Assembly (NCBI GenBank): GCA_934182465.1
Contig: CAKPRG010000007.1
Coordinates: 1-64,000 of the forward strand
Direction of reading: 5' to 3'
Length of the DNA: 64,000 nucleotides
Source: an uncultured Clostridia bacterium
GTDB lineage: Bacteria > Bacillota > Clostridia > TANB77 > CAG-508
Shown here: in pieces, positions 27,273 to 37,954 of the stretch
How positions within the stretch are numbered: the stretch's first letter is position 1
Layout: the number at the start of each line of letters is the position of its first letter
Position numbers and translations under genes: made by a program
The notes under the pieces: model-generated
Seen by the model: only the letters and a program-made list of their open reading frames with translations
Database searches by the model: none
What the model was told of the DNA's origin: nothing

Positions 27273-28208
27273 ATGGAAATTAAAAATTTTTATAAGATAA
27301 TAGATGAATTATGTGAAGAAAAAGGAATAGAACAACAATTATTATCTTTTGGTTGGATTAGAGAATTAAAAAAAGAAAGTAAAGTAAGAAATATAATTAG
27401 ATATACATTTGATTTAAATACAGCAGCTTTTTACAATATTGCTTCTGATAAATATGCAACTTATGAAGTTTTAAGCAACAATCAGATTCCCACAATACCT
27501 CATATGATGATTTTTAATCCTAAAACTAGAAGCAATTATGTAGATAATGAGATTTTGAAAAAAATTGAAGATGTCTTTGAAAAATATAATCATAAAGTTG
27601 TAATCAAAGCAAATGATTCTTCACAAGGAAAAGATGTGTATTTTTGTGATAGTATGGAAGAAATAAAAGAAATTATACAAAAGTTATTTTGTGAAAATAA
27701 CGATTCTTTAAGTGTTTGTCCATACTTAGAGATAGAATATGAATATCGAGCTATTTATCTTGATGGAAAAATAGAATATATTTATAAAAAGAAAAAACCA
27801 TACATTGTTGGAGATGGAAATTCAACTGTAGGTGAATTAATATCAAAAATACAAAAAGCAGATATTAATTATGCATATTGTGAAGAATTAGATTTGAATT
27901 ATATACCTAAAGAAAATGAAGTTATTATCATATCTTGGAAACATAATTTAAGTAGTGGGGCAATTCCTATTTTAGTTGATTCAACAGACAAATATGTAAA
28001 TCAAATACAAGAAATTGCTAAAAAAACAGGAGATGTTATGAATGCAAAATTTGCTAGTATTGATGTTTCTCAAACAAAGAATGGTAATATAATGGTAATG
28101 GAAGTAAATGCAAGTGTATGTATGAATAAGTTTTCAGAACTAATACCAGGAGGATATGAAATAGCGAAAAGCATTTATGGAAAAGCTTTAGATAAAATGT
28201 TTGAATAA
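27273..28208 (+). CDS. ATP-grasp family carboxylate-amine ligase
   Basis: A 311-residue protein with an ATP-grasp core: the start of the nucleotide-binding lobe at HKVVIKANDSSQGKDVYF (about 109-126), CPYLEIEYEYRAIYLDGK, the KKKKPYIVGDGNSTVGEL segment typical of glutathione-synthetase/cyanophycin-synthetase relatives, and the metal-binding VMEVNASVCMNKF near the end. It should join a carboxylate to an amine using ATP. Substrate unknown. It starts ten bases after the permease, so an operon link is likely. A role in peptide or envelope modification is possible but not shown. Confidence 0.72.
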   Translation: MEIKNFYKIIDELCEEKGIEQQLLSFGWIRELKKESKVRNIIRYTFDLNTAAFYNIASDKYATYEVLSNNQIPTIPHMMIFNPKTRSNYVDNEILKKIEDVFEKYNHKVVIKANDSSQGKDVYFCDSMEEIKEIIQKLFCENNDSLSVCPYLEIEYEYRAIYLDGKIEYIYKKKKPYIVGDGNSTVGELISKIQKADINYAYCEELDLNYIPKENEVIIISWKHNLSSGAIPILVDSTDKYVNQIQEIAKKTGDVMNAKFASIDVSQTKNGNIMVMEVNASVCMNKFSELIPGGYEIAKSIYGKALDKMFE

Positions 28209-28236
28209 AATTTTGTATTTTGCAATTATCATAATG
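28208..28236 (+). repeat. 29-nt dispersed repeat, copy 1
   Basis: This segment matches 43457-43485 with one mismatch (AAATTTTGT, one variable base, TTTTGCAATTATCATAATG). Both copies lie 35-57 bases before a gene start (spoIIP here, an ABC ATPase there). CATAATG could be a -10 element of an alternative sigma factor, but I cannot confirm a -35. Confidence 0.45.
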
Positions 28237-28292
28237 CATAGTTCTATAAAACGACTTTAAACATATAATTAATTGTACAAGAGAGGTTTATT

Positions 28293-29543
28293 ATGGTAAA
28301 TTTAGCTGTTATTAATTTAAAGTCGTCAACAAGAAAGATTGGAAAATTTATCATTGTAGCTATTGTAGTTACAATGATTTTTAAATTATTGCAATTTACA
28401 TTTGGAAAAATAAATAATTTAAAAATTAATAAAGAAAATTCTAAAAATTATATAAATATAATGGAAGATTCATTAAGTATTTTTAGTTTTGGTAATCTAG
28501 ATATTAGAACAAATAAAGTTGCTAATGCAAAAAAGATAATTTCCTCAGAAATAAGACTTTTATCAAATGAAGAAGCAATTATGGAAAAAGAAAATCAAGA
28601 AGAGGCAAGAGAATTTGAATCAGATTTAGTATCAAATGAGAATAATATATCAAAGGAGAATCAAGACACTGAAAATGAAAAAAAATCGAATGAAGAAAAA
28701 ACAAATAACGAAAATACAGAACAAACTAGTGAGCAAGCAAAAACTTCAAATGAAAGTATAAACATGAATGAAGTTCCTAAAAAAGTAGAAACAAAAGTAA
28801 ATTCTGATAAAAATAAAAAAGATAGTTACAATACAACTTATGGAAGTGTTAAAATAAAAAATGAATCAAAATATACATTAACAGATGATATATTAAAACC
28901 AGATATAGATTATACAAACAAGAAAGATATATTAATTTTTCATACTCATACTTGTGAAAGTTATACAGCTACAGAAAATAATCAATATCAAGCTAGTGGA
29001 AACTTTAGAACAATTGATTTAGAGCATTCTGTTGTAAAAGTTGGAACTGTTTTAACAGATTGCTTAACTAATTTAGGATATAATGTTAATCATTCAAAAA
29101 CATATCATGACTATCCAGCATATACTGGATCTTATACTCGTTCAATGAAAACAGTAAAAGGAATTTTAGCTGAAAATCCTTCAATAGAAAATGTAATAGA
29201 TTTGCATAGAGATGCAATTGGAAGTGATAGTTCGTATGGTCCAACAGTGCAAATTGGAGATGAGAGAGTTGCACAACTTATGTTTGTAATAGGAACTGAT
29301 GGTGGAGGGCTAGAGCATCCAAACTGGAAGCAGAATTTAAAATTAGCAATTAAAGTTCAAGAAAAAGCAAATGAAATGTACCCGAATTTATTTAAACCAA
29401 TGATTGTAAGAAATTCAAGATATAATCAAAATCTAGCAAAAGGCGCTTGTATAATAGAAGTTGGAGCAACTGGCAATACTTTAGAAGAGTGTAACGCAAG
29501 TATGAAATATTTGGCAAATGTTTTTGCAGAAGTAATGAAATAA
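28293..29543 (+). CDS. spoIIP: Stage II sporulation protein P (peptidoglycan hydrolase)
   Basis: A 416-residue protein. An N-terminal anchor (about 16-36) and a long Glu/Asn-rich linker (about 90-180) precede the SpoIIP amidase/endopeptidase domain: DILIFHTHTCESYT, VIDLHRDAIGS, MFVIGTDGGGLEHPNW, and ACIIEVGATGNTLEEC. The His and Glu residues are the expected zinc and catalytic ligands. In sporulating Firmicutes SpoIIP with SpoIID thins septal peptidoglycan for engulfment. Its presence suggests a sporulation programme. ATG behind GAGAGG. In Bacillus the gene is SigE-dependent, and no clear SigA promoter is seen here. Confidence 0.88.
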   Translation: MVNLAVINLKSSTRKIGKFIIVAIVVTMIFKLLQFTFGKINNLKINKENSKNYINIMEDSLSIFSFGNLDIRTNKVANAKKIISSEIRLLSNEEAIMEKENQEEAREFESDLVSNENNISKENQDTENEKKSNEEKTNNENTEQTSEQAKTSNESINMNEVPKKVETKVNSDKNKKDSYNTTYGSVKIKNESKYTLTDDILKPDIDYTNKKDILIFHTHTCESYTATENNQYQASGNFRTIDLEHSVVKVGTVLTDCLTNLGYNVNHSKTYHDYPAYTGSYTRSMKTVKGILAENPSIENVIDLHRDAIGSDSSYGPTVQIGDERVAQLMFVIGTDGGGLEHPNWKQNLKLAIKVQEKANEMYPNLFKPMIVRNSRYNQNLAKGACIIEVGATGNTLEECNASMKYLANVFAEVMK

Positions 29544-29639
29544 ATATTTTCGTCAAGTGAAAAGTTAAATGCAATTCTGTAAAGTAAATGCAATTTGTAC
29601 GAGAAAAAATAGATATTTTACATTTATAAAATTTTAACA

Positions 29640-29668
29640 TTGCTAAAAGTATATTTTACTGTTAAAAT
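29640..29668 (+). promoter_or_regulatory. Promoter for the LTA-synthase-like gene
   Basis: TTGCTA (29640-29645), a 17-bp spacer and TAAAAT (29663-29668) with an upstream TG (extended -10), 33 bases before the ATG. The preceding gap also carries a tandem near-repeat of TAAATGCAATT. Confidence 0.6.
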
Positions 29669-29700
29669 ATAAAAATAATAAAACAATAAAAGGAATAAAA

Positions 29701-31524
29701 ATGAAGAAAACAAAAGTAATTAAAGCAATCGTAAATACATTAATATTTTTAATATTATTTTGCAGTGTAGATATATTTTTTGAAATGGTTTATAAAACAG
29801 AAGATGTTGTAAAAAATAATTTCTTGTATATAATTCCATCAATACTTGTATATACTTTATTTTATGGAGCTACATTAAGTATTTCAAAAAACACTAAAAA
29901 AACTAATTTAATAATTTCAATAATATTTTTTATATTACTTACAGTAAATCATATAAAATTATTAACAAGTGGAAATCCATTATTTATTAGTGATTTTGAA
30001 ATGATATCAAATGCAGGAGAAATAGCAACTTTATCATTTTCAACATTAGCTAATTTTTCTACTTATGTACCATTAATTATATTAGCAATAATTTTTATAA
30101 TATTAAATATTGTATCTAATAAAGTAAATATTCAATTAAATGAAAAAATATTTTCAAGCAAAAATAGAATTGCAATGTCAGCAATTTGTATAATGTGCTT
30201 AATAGTTTTTTTTATTCCAATGAAAGTAAAAGACGAATTTTTATTAGGAAAAATATACAAAATTGAAAATAGAAAAGATTATAAAGCAATAATTGATAGT
30301 AAAATGTATTATGAACAATATGGCGTAATTGGAGGTATTATCGAAAATTTAATAGAAAATAGAAGATATACTCCAAAAAATTATAATGAAGATGAGCTAA
30401 AGGAAGAATTAAAGCTAGCCAAAGGTAGTGAAGAAAAAATTTATGGGGAAAATCCAAATATAATAGTAGTATTTTCGGAAGCCTTTTTTGATATAACAAA
30501 AATAGATGAAGTTAAATTTGACATAGATGTTACATTAAATTTTAAAGAATTACAAAGTAAAGGAAAACTATTTAATATGATTTCACCATCTTATGGTGGA
30601 TTATCTTCAAATGTTGAATATGAATTATTAACAGGAGGGAATTTATCTTTTTTTTCAAATGGATATATACCATTTAATTCTTTGTATAAAAATAAGAAAA
30701 GTCAGACATATCCTTCAATTATTAGAGATTTAAATGATAATGGATATTATACAAAGATTGTTTTTGGAAAAGACTTTTATAAATCTGAAAAACAATATAT
30801 GAATTTAGGTGCAGATAGTTATGAAGATGTAGATAACGAAGAATTTTATAAAGGCTATTTTGTTTCAGATGAATATTTAACAGATTTAATTATAGATGAA
30901 CTAAATACTAAAAATAGTGATCCAGTTTTTTATTTTACAGCAACAATACAAAATCACATGCCATTTTGTAATGACAAATATGAAGAATATGATATAAATG
31001 TTGTAGAAAGTTCACTAGGCAAAGGTGAAACTGAATTTATACAATCTTATGCTCAAGGAATTTATGATGCTGATAAACAATTAAAAAGATTATATGATTA
31101 TATTCAAGATTATGAAGAAGATACAGTATTAGTATTTTTAGGAGATCATTTACCATATATTTCACTTGAAGATAAAGATGTTTTAGCTGATTTGTCATAT
31201 TTTAATACTGATGATGAAATTTTAAATGTATATAGAAAATATAATACACAGGGAATTGTATTAACGAATTTTGATGTTGAAGATACAGAAGAGGTAAAAT
31301 ATTCTAGCCCAGATTTTCTTTTAAATTATGTTGTAAATAATATAGATATCCAACTATCAGACTATTATAAGTGGGTATATGATTTTCAACAAGACTTACC
31401 AGCAACAAATAAATTTATAAGCTTTTCAAATGATGAAAAAATTTTTTTAAACCAAGATCTACCAAATGATTTGAATGAAAAATATGAGCTTAGAAAAAAT
31501 ATGCAATATATGTTATTTAAATAG
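29701..31524 (+). CDS. LTA synthase-family membrane phosphotransferase
   Basis: A 607-residue member of the alkaline-phosphatase superfamily. Five N-terminal helices (within residues 1-180) anchor an extracellular sulfatase-type domain starting NIIVVFSEAFFDI (about 257). The metal and nucleophile region reads SPSYGGLSSNVEYELLTGG; lipoteichoic acid synthases have a Thr nucleophile before the S/N-x-E motif, here it is Ser. The later ligands appear in QNHMPF and VFLGDHLPY. The closest type is the LtaS-like group that transfers glycerol- or ribitol-phosphate to envelope polymers. Ends before a terminator. Confidence 0.82.
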   Translation: MKKTKVIKAIVNTLIFLILFCSVDIFFEMVYKTEDVVKNNFLYIIPSILVYTLFYGATLSISKNTKKTNLIISIIFFILLTVNHIKLLTSGNPLFISDFEMISNAGEIATLSFSTLANFSTYVPLIILAIIFIILNIVSNKVNIQLNEKIFSSKNRIAMSAICIMCLIVFFIPMKVKDEFLLGKIYKIENRKDYKAIIDSKMYYEQYGVIGGIIENLIENRRYTPKNYNEDELKEELKLAKGSEEKIYGENPNIIVVFSEAFFDITKIDEVKFDIDVTLNFKELQSKGKLFNMISPSYGGLSSNVEYELLTGGNLSFFSNGYIPFNSLYKNKKSQTYPSIIRDLNDNGYYTKIVFGKDFYKSEKQYMNLGADSYEDVDNEEFYKGYFVSDEYLTDLIIDELNTKNSDPVFYFTATIQNHMPFCNDKYEEYDINVVESSLGKGETEFIQSYAQGIYDADKQLKRLYDYIQDYEEDTVLVFLGDHLPYISLEDKDVLADLSYFNTDDEILNVYRKYNTQGIVLTNFDVEDTEEVKYSSPDFLLNYVVNNIDIQLSDYYKWVYDFQQDLPATNKFISFSNDEKIFLNQDLPNDLNEKYELRKNMQYMLFK

Positions 31525-31600
31525 ATTTTTAATAATTATTGAGAAAAAAACATTAAAATAAAAGTAAAAATAATTAAAACAAGTAAAATAAATAAAAAAT

Positions 31601-31636
31601 AAGATGTGAAAAATTTTCACATCTTTAAATTTTTGT
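31601..31636. terminator. Terminator between convergent genes
   Basis: AAGATGTGAAAA (31601-31612) pairs with TTTTCACATCTT (31614-31625), with A- and T-rich flanks. It separates the LTA-synthase-like gene (plus) from tmcAL (minus). Confidence 0.75.
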
Positions 31637-31753
31637 TTATATTAAGAAACTATATAAAAATTTATATTGCATAGGATTTTTATAAAATAAATGCTAATAT
31701 AAAAAAATTAATTTATTGAAATTTGTAATACTCATTAATGTTTATTATAAATA

Positions 31754-32980
31754 TTAAATTTCGACAACCTTATGAGTGTAGTCTAAATTTGCAGTAGAAT
31801 TATATTCATAACCTAAAGTATAAACATTAGTAGCAAAAATATCTTTTGAAATCATTGTATGTAAATGTTTGTCTGTATTATTTTCCATAAATTTTTTTAC
31901 AGAAACAATAATTTGAAGTTTAGGATTTTGATTTGCAATAGCAGAAATAATTTTTTTGCCGTTTTTATTAAAACCTAAAACTCGTATATATGGCATTTGT
32001 TTTTTAGACATAGCAATATCTTTTTCTGAAATATTAAGTAGGGCATAAAGTAAAATTCTTTGAATTCTACTTTGTGTATATCTTTTGGATTTTATTTTTA
32101 AAATAAGTTCTTCTAAATTATTTGAAGTGTTTGCAGCTGCTTTAATCTTATTTTCTAAACCTTCAGAAACATCTGGAAGAGCAGCAATTTCAGATAAAGT
32201 CATTTTTCGCAATGTATAAATAATTTCTTTTGAAAAAATAGATAAACTAGGAATAATTTGACCATATTTTTTCTTTTCTTCAAGTAGTTCGTAAGTTTCA
32301 TAAGGTACAACATAATGAATATTTTTTTCTTTTTGAAGCATTGTTCTAATTGCTGTTGCACTTGCAATTCCACTTTTTATATCATTACTATTATAATCAC
32401 TATATTTTCTTTTTAAAGTAATTGGTGTAATAGGACTTTTTAATCTTTTTAAAGATTTCAAATATTCAATTCCAAGAATATTATTTGGATTTTCAAGTAC
32501 ATCTGTATATTTTTGAGAACTGCCAAAATACATTTGAATAGCAAGTTCTCTAGCTTTTGGATATGAAAGCCCTGAACGAAGCTGTCTAGTGATAAGTGAA
32601 GAAAATTCTTTAGGTTCTTTGTACAAAACACTTGCAACATCATCTAAAGGTGTAATTTCTCCAATTTCACTTCCAAATGATACATAATCTACAATTCCTA
32701 AACTGTTTAAAATTTTTATTGCTCCATCAGCAAAATTTTCAGCACTTGAAATTGCATATAATGTAGGAAGTTCTATAACTAAATCTACACCAGATTTTAG
32801 AGCCATTTCAGCTTTAGTCCATTTATCAACAATAGAAGTATCTCCTCTTTGTACAAAATTTCCACTCATTACAGCAATAGTAAAATCTGTATGAGTAAGT
32901 TCTTTTGATTTTTGAAGATGCATTAAATGCCCATTGTGAAAAGGGTTATATTCAGATACAATTCCTAAAATACCGTTCAA
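31754..32980 (-). CDS. tmcAL: tRNA(Met) cytidine acetate ligase
   Basis: A 408-residue nucleotidyltransferase-like enzyme that makes N4-acetylcytidine at the wobble base of elongator tRNA-Met from acetate and ATP. Conserved segments: GIVSEYNPFHNGHLMHL (HxGH-type nucleotide site, residues about 6-22), AVMSGNFVQRGDTSIVDKW, GVDLVIELPTLYA and NNILGIEYLKSLKRL. The TTG start at 32980 keeps the first beta strand and has GGTGGTG upstream. It is divergent from rnhA, with the rnhA promoter starting only 18 bases away. Confidence 0.9.
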   Translation of the reverse strand: MNGILGIVSEYNPFHNGHLMHLQKSKELTHTDFTIAVMSGNFVQRGDTSIVDKWTKAEMALKSGVDLVIELPTLYAISSAENFADGAIKILNSLGIVDYVSFGSEIGEITPLDDVASVLYKEPKEFSSLITRQLRSGLSYPKARELAIQMYFGSSQKYTDVLENPNNILGIEYLKSLKRLKSPITPITLKRKYSDYNSNDIKSGIASATAIRTMLQKEKNIHYVVPYETYELLEEKKKYGQIIPSLSIFSKEIIYTLRKMTLSEIAALPDVSEGLENKIKAAANTSNNLEELILKIKSKRYTQSRIQRILLYALLNISEKDIAMSKKQMPYIRVLGFNKNGKKIISAIANQNPKLQIIVSVKKFMENNTDKHLHTMISKDIFATNVYTLGYEYNSTANLDYTHKVVEI

Positions 32981-32997
32981 ATAATATCACCACCATA

Positions 32998-33026
32998 TTG
33001 TAATATTTCAAATTTACTGATATAAT
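32998..33026 (+). promoter_or_regulatory. Promoter for rnhA-coaE
   Basis: TTGTAA (32998-33003), a 17-bp spacer and TATAAT (33021-33026). Confidence 0.7.
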
Positions 33027-33069
33027 ATCATATATTAGTGAAAAAAACAACAAAGGAAAGTTTTTTATT

Positions 33070-33507
33070 ATGAAAGAAATTACAATTTATACAGATGGAG
33101 CTTGCTCTGGAAATCCAGGACCTGGTGGTTGGGGAGCTGTTTTAATTTTTCAAGGAAATCAAAAGGAAATTTCAGGTGGAGCAAAAGATACTACAAACAA
33201 TATTATGGAAATGACAGCAGTAATAGAAGCACTAAAATTATTAAAAGAACCATGTATAGTAAACTTACATAGTGATAGTGCTTATGTAGTAAATGCTTTT
33301 AATGAACATTGGATTGAAGGATGGTTAGCAAAAGGCTGGGTAAATTCAAAAAAAGAACCAGTAAAAAACAAAGAACTATGGTTAGAGCTTATTGAATTAA
33401 CGAATAAACATAAAGTTAAATTTATTAAAGTAAAAGGTCATAGCACAAATGAACTAAATAATAGATGTGATTATTTAGCAACTACAGCAGCAAAGCAATT
33501 TTGTTAA
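33070..33507 (+). CDS. rnhA: Ribonuclease HI
   Basis: A 145-residue endonuclease that cuts the RNA strand of RNA-DNA hybrids. All four acidic residues are visible: Asp in TIYTDGACSGNPG, Glu in MEMTAVIEAL, Asp in HSDSAYVVNAF and Asp in NNRCDYLA; the catalytic-loop His is in VKGHSTNE. It has the basic protrusion region (WLAKGWVNSKKEPVKNKELW), so it is the E. coli-like HI type. ATG behind AAAGGAAAG. coaE follows closely. Confidence 0.95.
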   Translation: MKEITIYTDGACSGNPGPGGWGAVLIFQGNQKEISGGAKDTTNNIMEMTAVIEALKLLKEPCIVNLHSDSAYVVNAFNEHWIEGWLAKGWVNSKKEPVKNKELWLELIELTNKHKVKFIKVKGHSTNELNNRCDYLATTAAKQFC

Positions 33508-33532
33508 AATTTAAATGCAGGAGAAAAGCATA

Positions 33533-34126
33533 ATGAAAGTTATTGGAATTACAGGAAATTCTGGTTCTGGAAAAACAACCTTAAGTGAAATTTTTAGAAA
33601 GCAAGGAATAAAAGTTATAGATTGTGATAAAGTTGCAAAAGAATTAAACAATCCAAATACAGAATATATGAAAAAAATTGTAGAAACTTTTGGAAATATT
33701 GTTTTACAATCAGATGGAAATTTAAATAGAAAAAAGTTAAGTGAAATAATTTATAACAATAAAGAAGCTTTAAATAAATTAAATCAGTTAACTTTTAAAT
33801 ATGTTGTTGACGAAATAAAAATACAACTTGAAAATTTAGAAAATGATGGTGAAAAAATAGTTGGTATAGATGCACCACTATTGTATGAGGCTAATTTAGA
33901 TAAAAGTTGCAACTATATTATTGGAGTTATAGCTAGTGATGAAATAAAAATCAAAAGAATTTGCAATAGAGATAAAATATCAGAAGAAGTTGCAAAGCAA
34001 AGATTAAAAATTCAAAAATCAGATGATTATTTTAAAGAAAAAGTTGATTTAATAATTGAAAATAACACAGAAGATACAGAAAAATTAAAAAATTCAGTTA
34101 AAGAAATTATAAAAAAATTAACATAA
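33533..34126 (+). CDS. coaE: Dephospho-CoA kinase
   Basis: A 197-residue P-loop kinase for the last step of coenzyme A synthesis. The P-loop is GITGNSGSGKTT, followed by VIDCDKVAKELN, GIDAPLLYEANLDKSCNYII and the lid CNRDKISEEVAKQRLKIQ. The start is placed at ATG 33533, ten bases after AGGAG; an in-frame ATG at 33515 would put that ribosome binding site inside the gene. It forms a small operon with rnhA. Confidence 0.93.
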   Translation: MKVIGITGNSGSGKTTLSEIFRKQGIKVIDCDKVAKELNNPNTEYMKKIVETFGNIVLQSDGNLNRKKLSEIIYNNKEALNKLNQLTFKYVVDEIKIQLENLENDGEKIVGIDAPLLYEANLDKSCNYIIGVIASDEIKIKRICNRDKISEEVAKQRLKIQKSDDYFKEKVDLIIENNTEDTEKLKNSVKEIIKKLT

Positions 34127-34162
34127 ATATCAATATATCAAGTTATTAGAATAAATAAAATG

Positions 34163-34236
34163 AAAGGAGAAAATCGTATAATTACAAAAAAGCATTAAAT
34201 TTGCTAAAACTTAACATTATACGAAGTAAAAAAATG
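34163..34236 (+). promoter_or_regulatory. queA ribosome binding region with intervening hairpin
   Basis: A good Shine-Dalgarno (AAAGGAG, 34163-34169) lies 65 bases before the queA ATG, with no good site nearer. Between them CGTATAAT (34175-34182) pairs perfectly with ATTATACG (34216-34223), with an inner AGCA/TGCT. Folding would leave about 15 bases from GGAG to AUG. The same layout occurs at 62576-62624. Confidence 0.45.
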
Positions 34237-35259
34237 AAAGTATCAGATTTTGATTATGAATTACCAGAAGAACTAATAGCACAACATCCTTACGATAAAA
34301 GAGATGAAGCAAGACTTATGGTTCTTCATAGAGATACAAAAGAAATAGAACACAAAGTATTTAAAGATATTATAGATTATTTAGAGCCAGGGGATTGTTT
34401 AGTAATAAACGATACAAAAGTTATTCCAGCAAGATTATATGGAAAAAAAGATACAGGAGCAAATGTAGAATTCCTTTTGTTAAAAAGAATAGAAAATGAT
34501 GATTGGGAAGCTATGGTAAGACCTGGAAATAAATTAAAAACAGGAGCAAAAGTTACATTTGGAGATGGATTATTAAATGCTGAAGTATTAGACACTTTAC
34601 CAGGTGGAAATAGAAAAGTAAGATTTACATATAATGGAATTTTTAATGAAATTTTAGATCAAATTGGCTTAATGCCATTGCCACCATACATAAAAGAAAA
34701 TATTAAGGAAGAAAACGAAAAGTATCAAACAGTATATGCAAAATATGAAGGATCTGCTGCTGCACCAACAGCTGGTTTACATTTTACAGAAGAACTTTTA
34801 GAAAAAATAAAAGAAAAAGGAATAGATATAGCAAAAGTTACTTTACATGTTGGAATAGGAACTTTTAGACCTGTAAAAGTAGAAAATGTTGAAGAACATC
34901 AAATGCATTCAGAACACTTTTTTGTAAAACAATCAGAAGCTGACAAAATAAATAAAGCAAGAGAAACAGGACATAGAGTAATTGCAGTTGGTACAACATC
35001 TTGTAGAGTATTAGAATCTGTTTCAGATGAAAATGGAAAAGTAAAAGAAATAGAAACAGACACAAGTATTTTTATATATCCAGGTTATAAATTTAAATGT
35101 GTTGACTGCTTAATTACAAATTTTCATTTACCACAATCAACATTAATAATGTTAGTTTCAACATTAGCAGGAAAAGAATTTATAATGAAAGCATACAATG
35201 AAGCTGTTAAAGAAAAATATAAATTTTTCAGTTTTGGAGATGCAATGTTTATAGAATAA
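34234..35259 (+). CDS. queA: S-adenosylmethionine:tRNA ribosyltransferase-isomerase
   Basis: A 341-residue enzyme that makes epoxyqueuosine in tRNA from SAM. Motifs: [19 protein letters not shown] at the start, [43 protein letters not shown] and [17 protein letters not shown] 34234 is chosen because the family begins at this residue, although an open frame extends 33 bases upstream. tgt, the partner in queuosine modification, lies one gene downstream. Confidence 0.95.
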   Translation: MKVSDFDYELPEELIAQHPYDKRDEARLMVLHRDTKEIEHKVFKDIIDYLEPGDCLVINDTKVIPARLYGKKDTGANVEFLLLKRIENDDWEAMVRPGNKLKTGAKVTFGDGLLNAEVLDTLPGGNRKVRFTYNGIFNEILDQIGLMPLPPYIKENIKEENEKYQTVYAKYEGSAAAPTAGLHFTEELLEKIKEKGIDIAKVTLHVGIGTFRPVKVENVEEHQMHSEHFFVKQSEADKINKARETGHRVIAVGTTSCRVLESVSDENGKVKEIETDTSIFIYPGYKFKCVDCLITNFHLPQSTLIMLVSTLAGKEFIMKAYNEAVKEKYKFFSFGDAMFIE

Positions 35260-35282
35260 AATCTAAAGAAAGTTAATAAAAA

Positions 35283-36758
35283 ATGAAGGAAACAAAAGAA
35301 AACTATTATAAAGATAGTAATTTATCACTTGTTCCTGCAGAGGAAAAAGGTATTACTAGAAAAATAAAAGATAGAGTACCAACAGTACTTGATAACTTAA
35401 AACATTATTCAAAATTAGCAGGACATAGTGCACTTGCTATAGCAGGTTTGTTTGGAGTGGTTGGAGCACCAATAATTGCACCTACAGCTATTACGACTAC
35501 AGCAATTACTGCACTTTCAGTTGGTGTTGGAGCTTATGGATTAATAAAAGGCACAAGTGAAATGATATATAAAGATGAACCTGGTTTAGCTTTTGTTTAT
35601 AAAAAAGATTTAAAAACAGGTGAGATGAAATTATATCAAGATTCAACTCAAATGCCTTCATATTTAAATGGACTAACATCTATACAAAAAAGTACTCTTA
35701 TGTCATTGCAATCATTAGTTGGTTTTGAAAGATATAAAATGAATTTTGAAAGAACAAAACCATTAATGCGTGATGATGATGGTACTAAAGTTTATAGTCA
35801 AAAGATTTCAACATTAACACATAGTAATAATTTGACGATGATGCAAGTATTAGAAGATTTAGGTTATTTAAAAATATGCTCAAGAGAACCAATGCTTTAT
35901 AAAAATCAATTTTATGAAACATTTGGACCTGGAGTTCAAAAAATGGTAGAATATGCAGAAAGTTCATTACAAAAAAGAGGAAAAAGTACAGATATATTAC
36001 ATAATGGCAGAATAGGAAATACAATTTCAAAATTTTATCCAGGCGAAAAAAGGACAAATTTAATATATGAAAAAATAGGATTTAGAAATTTTAATGATTT
36101 AAAGAAAATGGCACAAGAGTCAATTGAAGCAAGAAAAGTAGCTATTCAAACTTATAAAAAAGGACTTCATGTAAGATATACAAATGGAGAAAAATTTTGT
36201 TTACATGATATTATTGCTCTATATAATGCACAAAAAGATATGGCTAAAGAAGAAAGCAAATCTTTTTCAAAACCACTTGAAAAGATAACTTTTAGATTAA
36301 CAGACAAACATTTTAATTTTGAAGAACTATATGATAAAGCAAATGGATATACTGAATTAGGAGATATGACTCCAAAAGAACAAAAAGCATGGAGAAAATT
36401 AAGGCTATTATTTTTAGGAGAAAAGTCAAAGCATAGAGGAATTCTTGATTTGCCAGATACTCAAAAAATAGATAAATTATTTGGTGAAGGAAAAAAAGAA
36501 GTAAAACTAAAAAAGATAGATATAGTATATGATTCATTTAATAGACCAATTTTAAAATATGGAGTAGATAAATCTTTTGGAGAAAAAAGAGAAGAAATGC
36601 ATCGTGAAGAAGAGCGAAAACAACGTCTAGATGAAAAAAGTGATTTTGATAAAAGGATAGCAGTAAAAACAGAAATAAAAATACCAGTACAAAATACACA
36701 ATTAGAATCAAAAAAAATTGTTAAAGAAAGCGATAAAGAATTAAATTTTGATGATTAA
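35283..36758 (+). CDS. Hypothetical protein inserted between queA and tgt
   Basis: A 491-residue protein of no family I recognise. Residues of about 49-92 are a Gly/Ala/Thr-rich hydrophobic hairpin (SALAIAGLFGVVGAPIIAP, then TAITALSVGVGAYGLIKG). The large remainder is soluble and charged, with a Lys/Glu-rich coiled tail (about 430-491). Codon use resembles its neighbours. It starts 23 bases after queA and ends 25 bases before tgt, inside an otherwise conserved gene order, so it is probably cotranscribed. A link to tRNA modification is only positional. Confidence 0.6.
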   Translation: MKETKENYYKDSNLSLVPAEEKGITRKIKDRVPTVLDNLKHYSKLAGHSALAIAGLFGVVGAPIIAPTAITTTAITALSVGVGAYGLIKGTSEMIYKDEPGLAFVYKKDLKTGEMKLYQDSTQMPSYLNGLTSIQKSTLMSLQSLVGFERYKMNFERTKPLMRDDDGTKVYSQKISTLTHSNNLTMMQVLEDLGYLKICSREPMLYKNQFYETFGPGVQKMVEYAESSLQKRGKSTDILHNGRIGNTISKFYPGEKRTNLIYEKIGFRNFNDLKKMAQESIEARKVAIQTYKKGLHVRYTNGEKFCLHDIIALYNAQKDMAKEESKSFSKPLEKITFRLTDKHFNFEELYDKANGYTELGDMTPKEQKAWRKLRLLFLGEKSKHRGILDLPDTQKIDKLFGEGKKEVKLKKIDIVYDSFNRPILKYGVDKSFGEKREEMHREEERKQRLDEKSDFDKRIAVKTEIKIPVQNTQLESKKIVKESDKELNFDD

Positions 36759-36762
36759 ATAA

Positions 36763-37920
<1,158 letters not shown>

Positions 37921-37954
37921 TGGGGATAACCTTTGGAAAGGAATGGTGTAAAGA

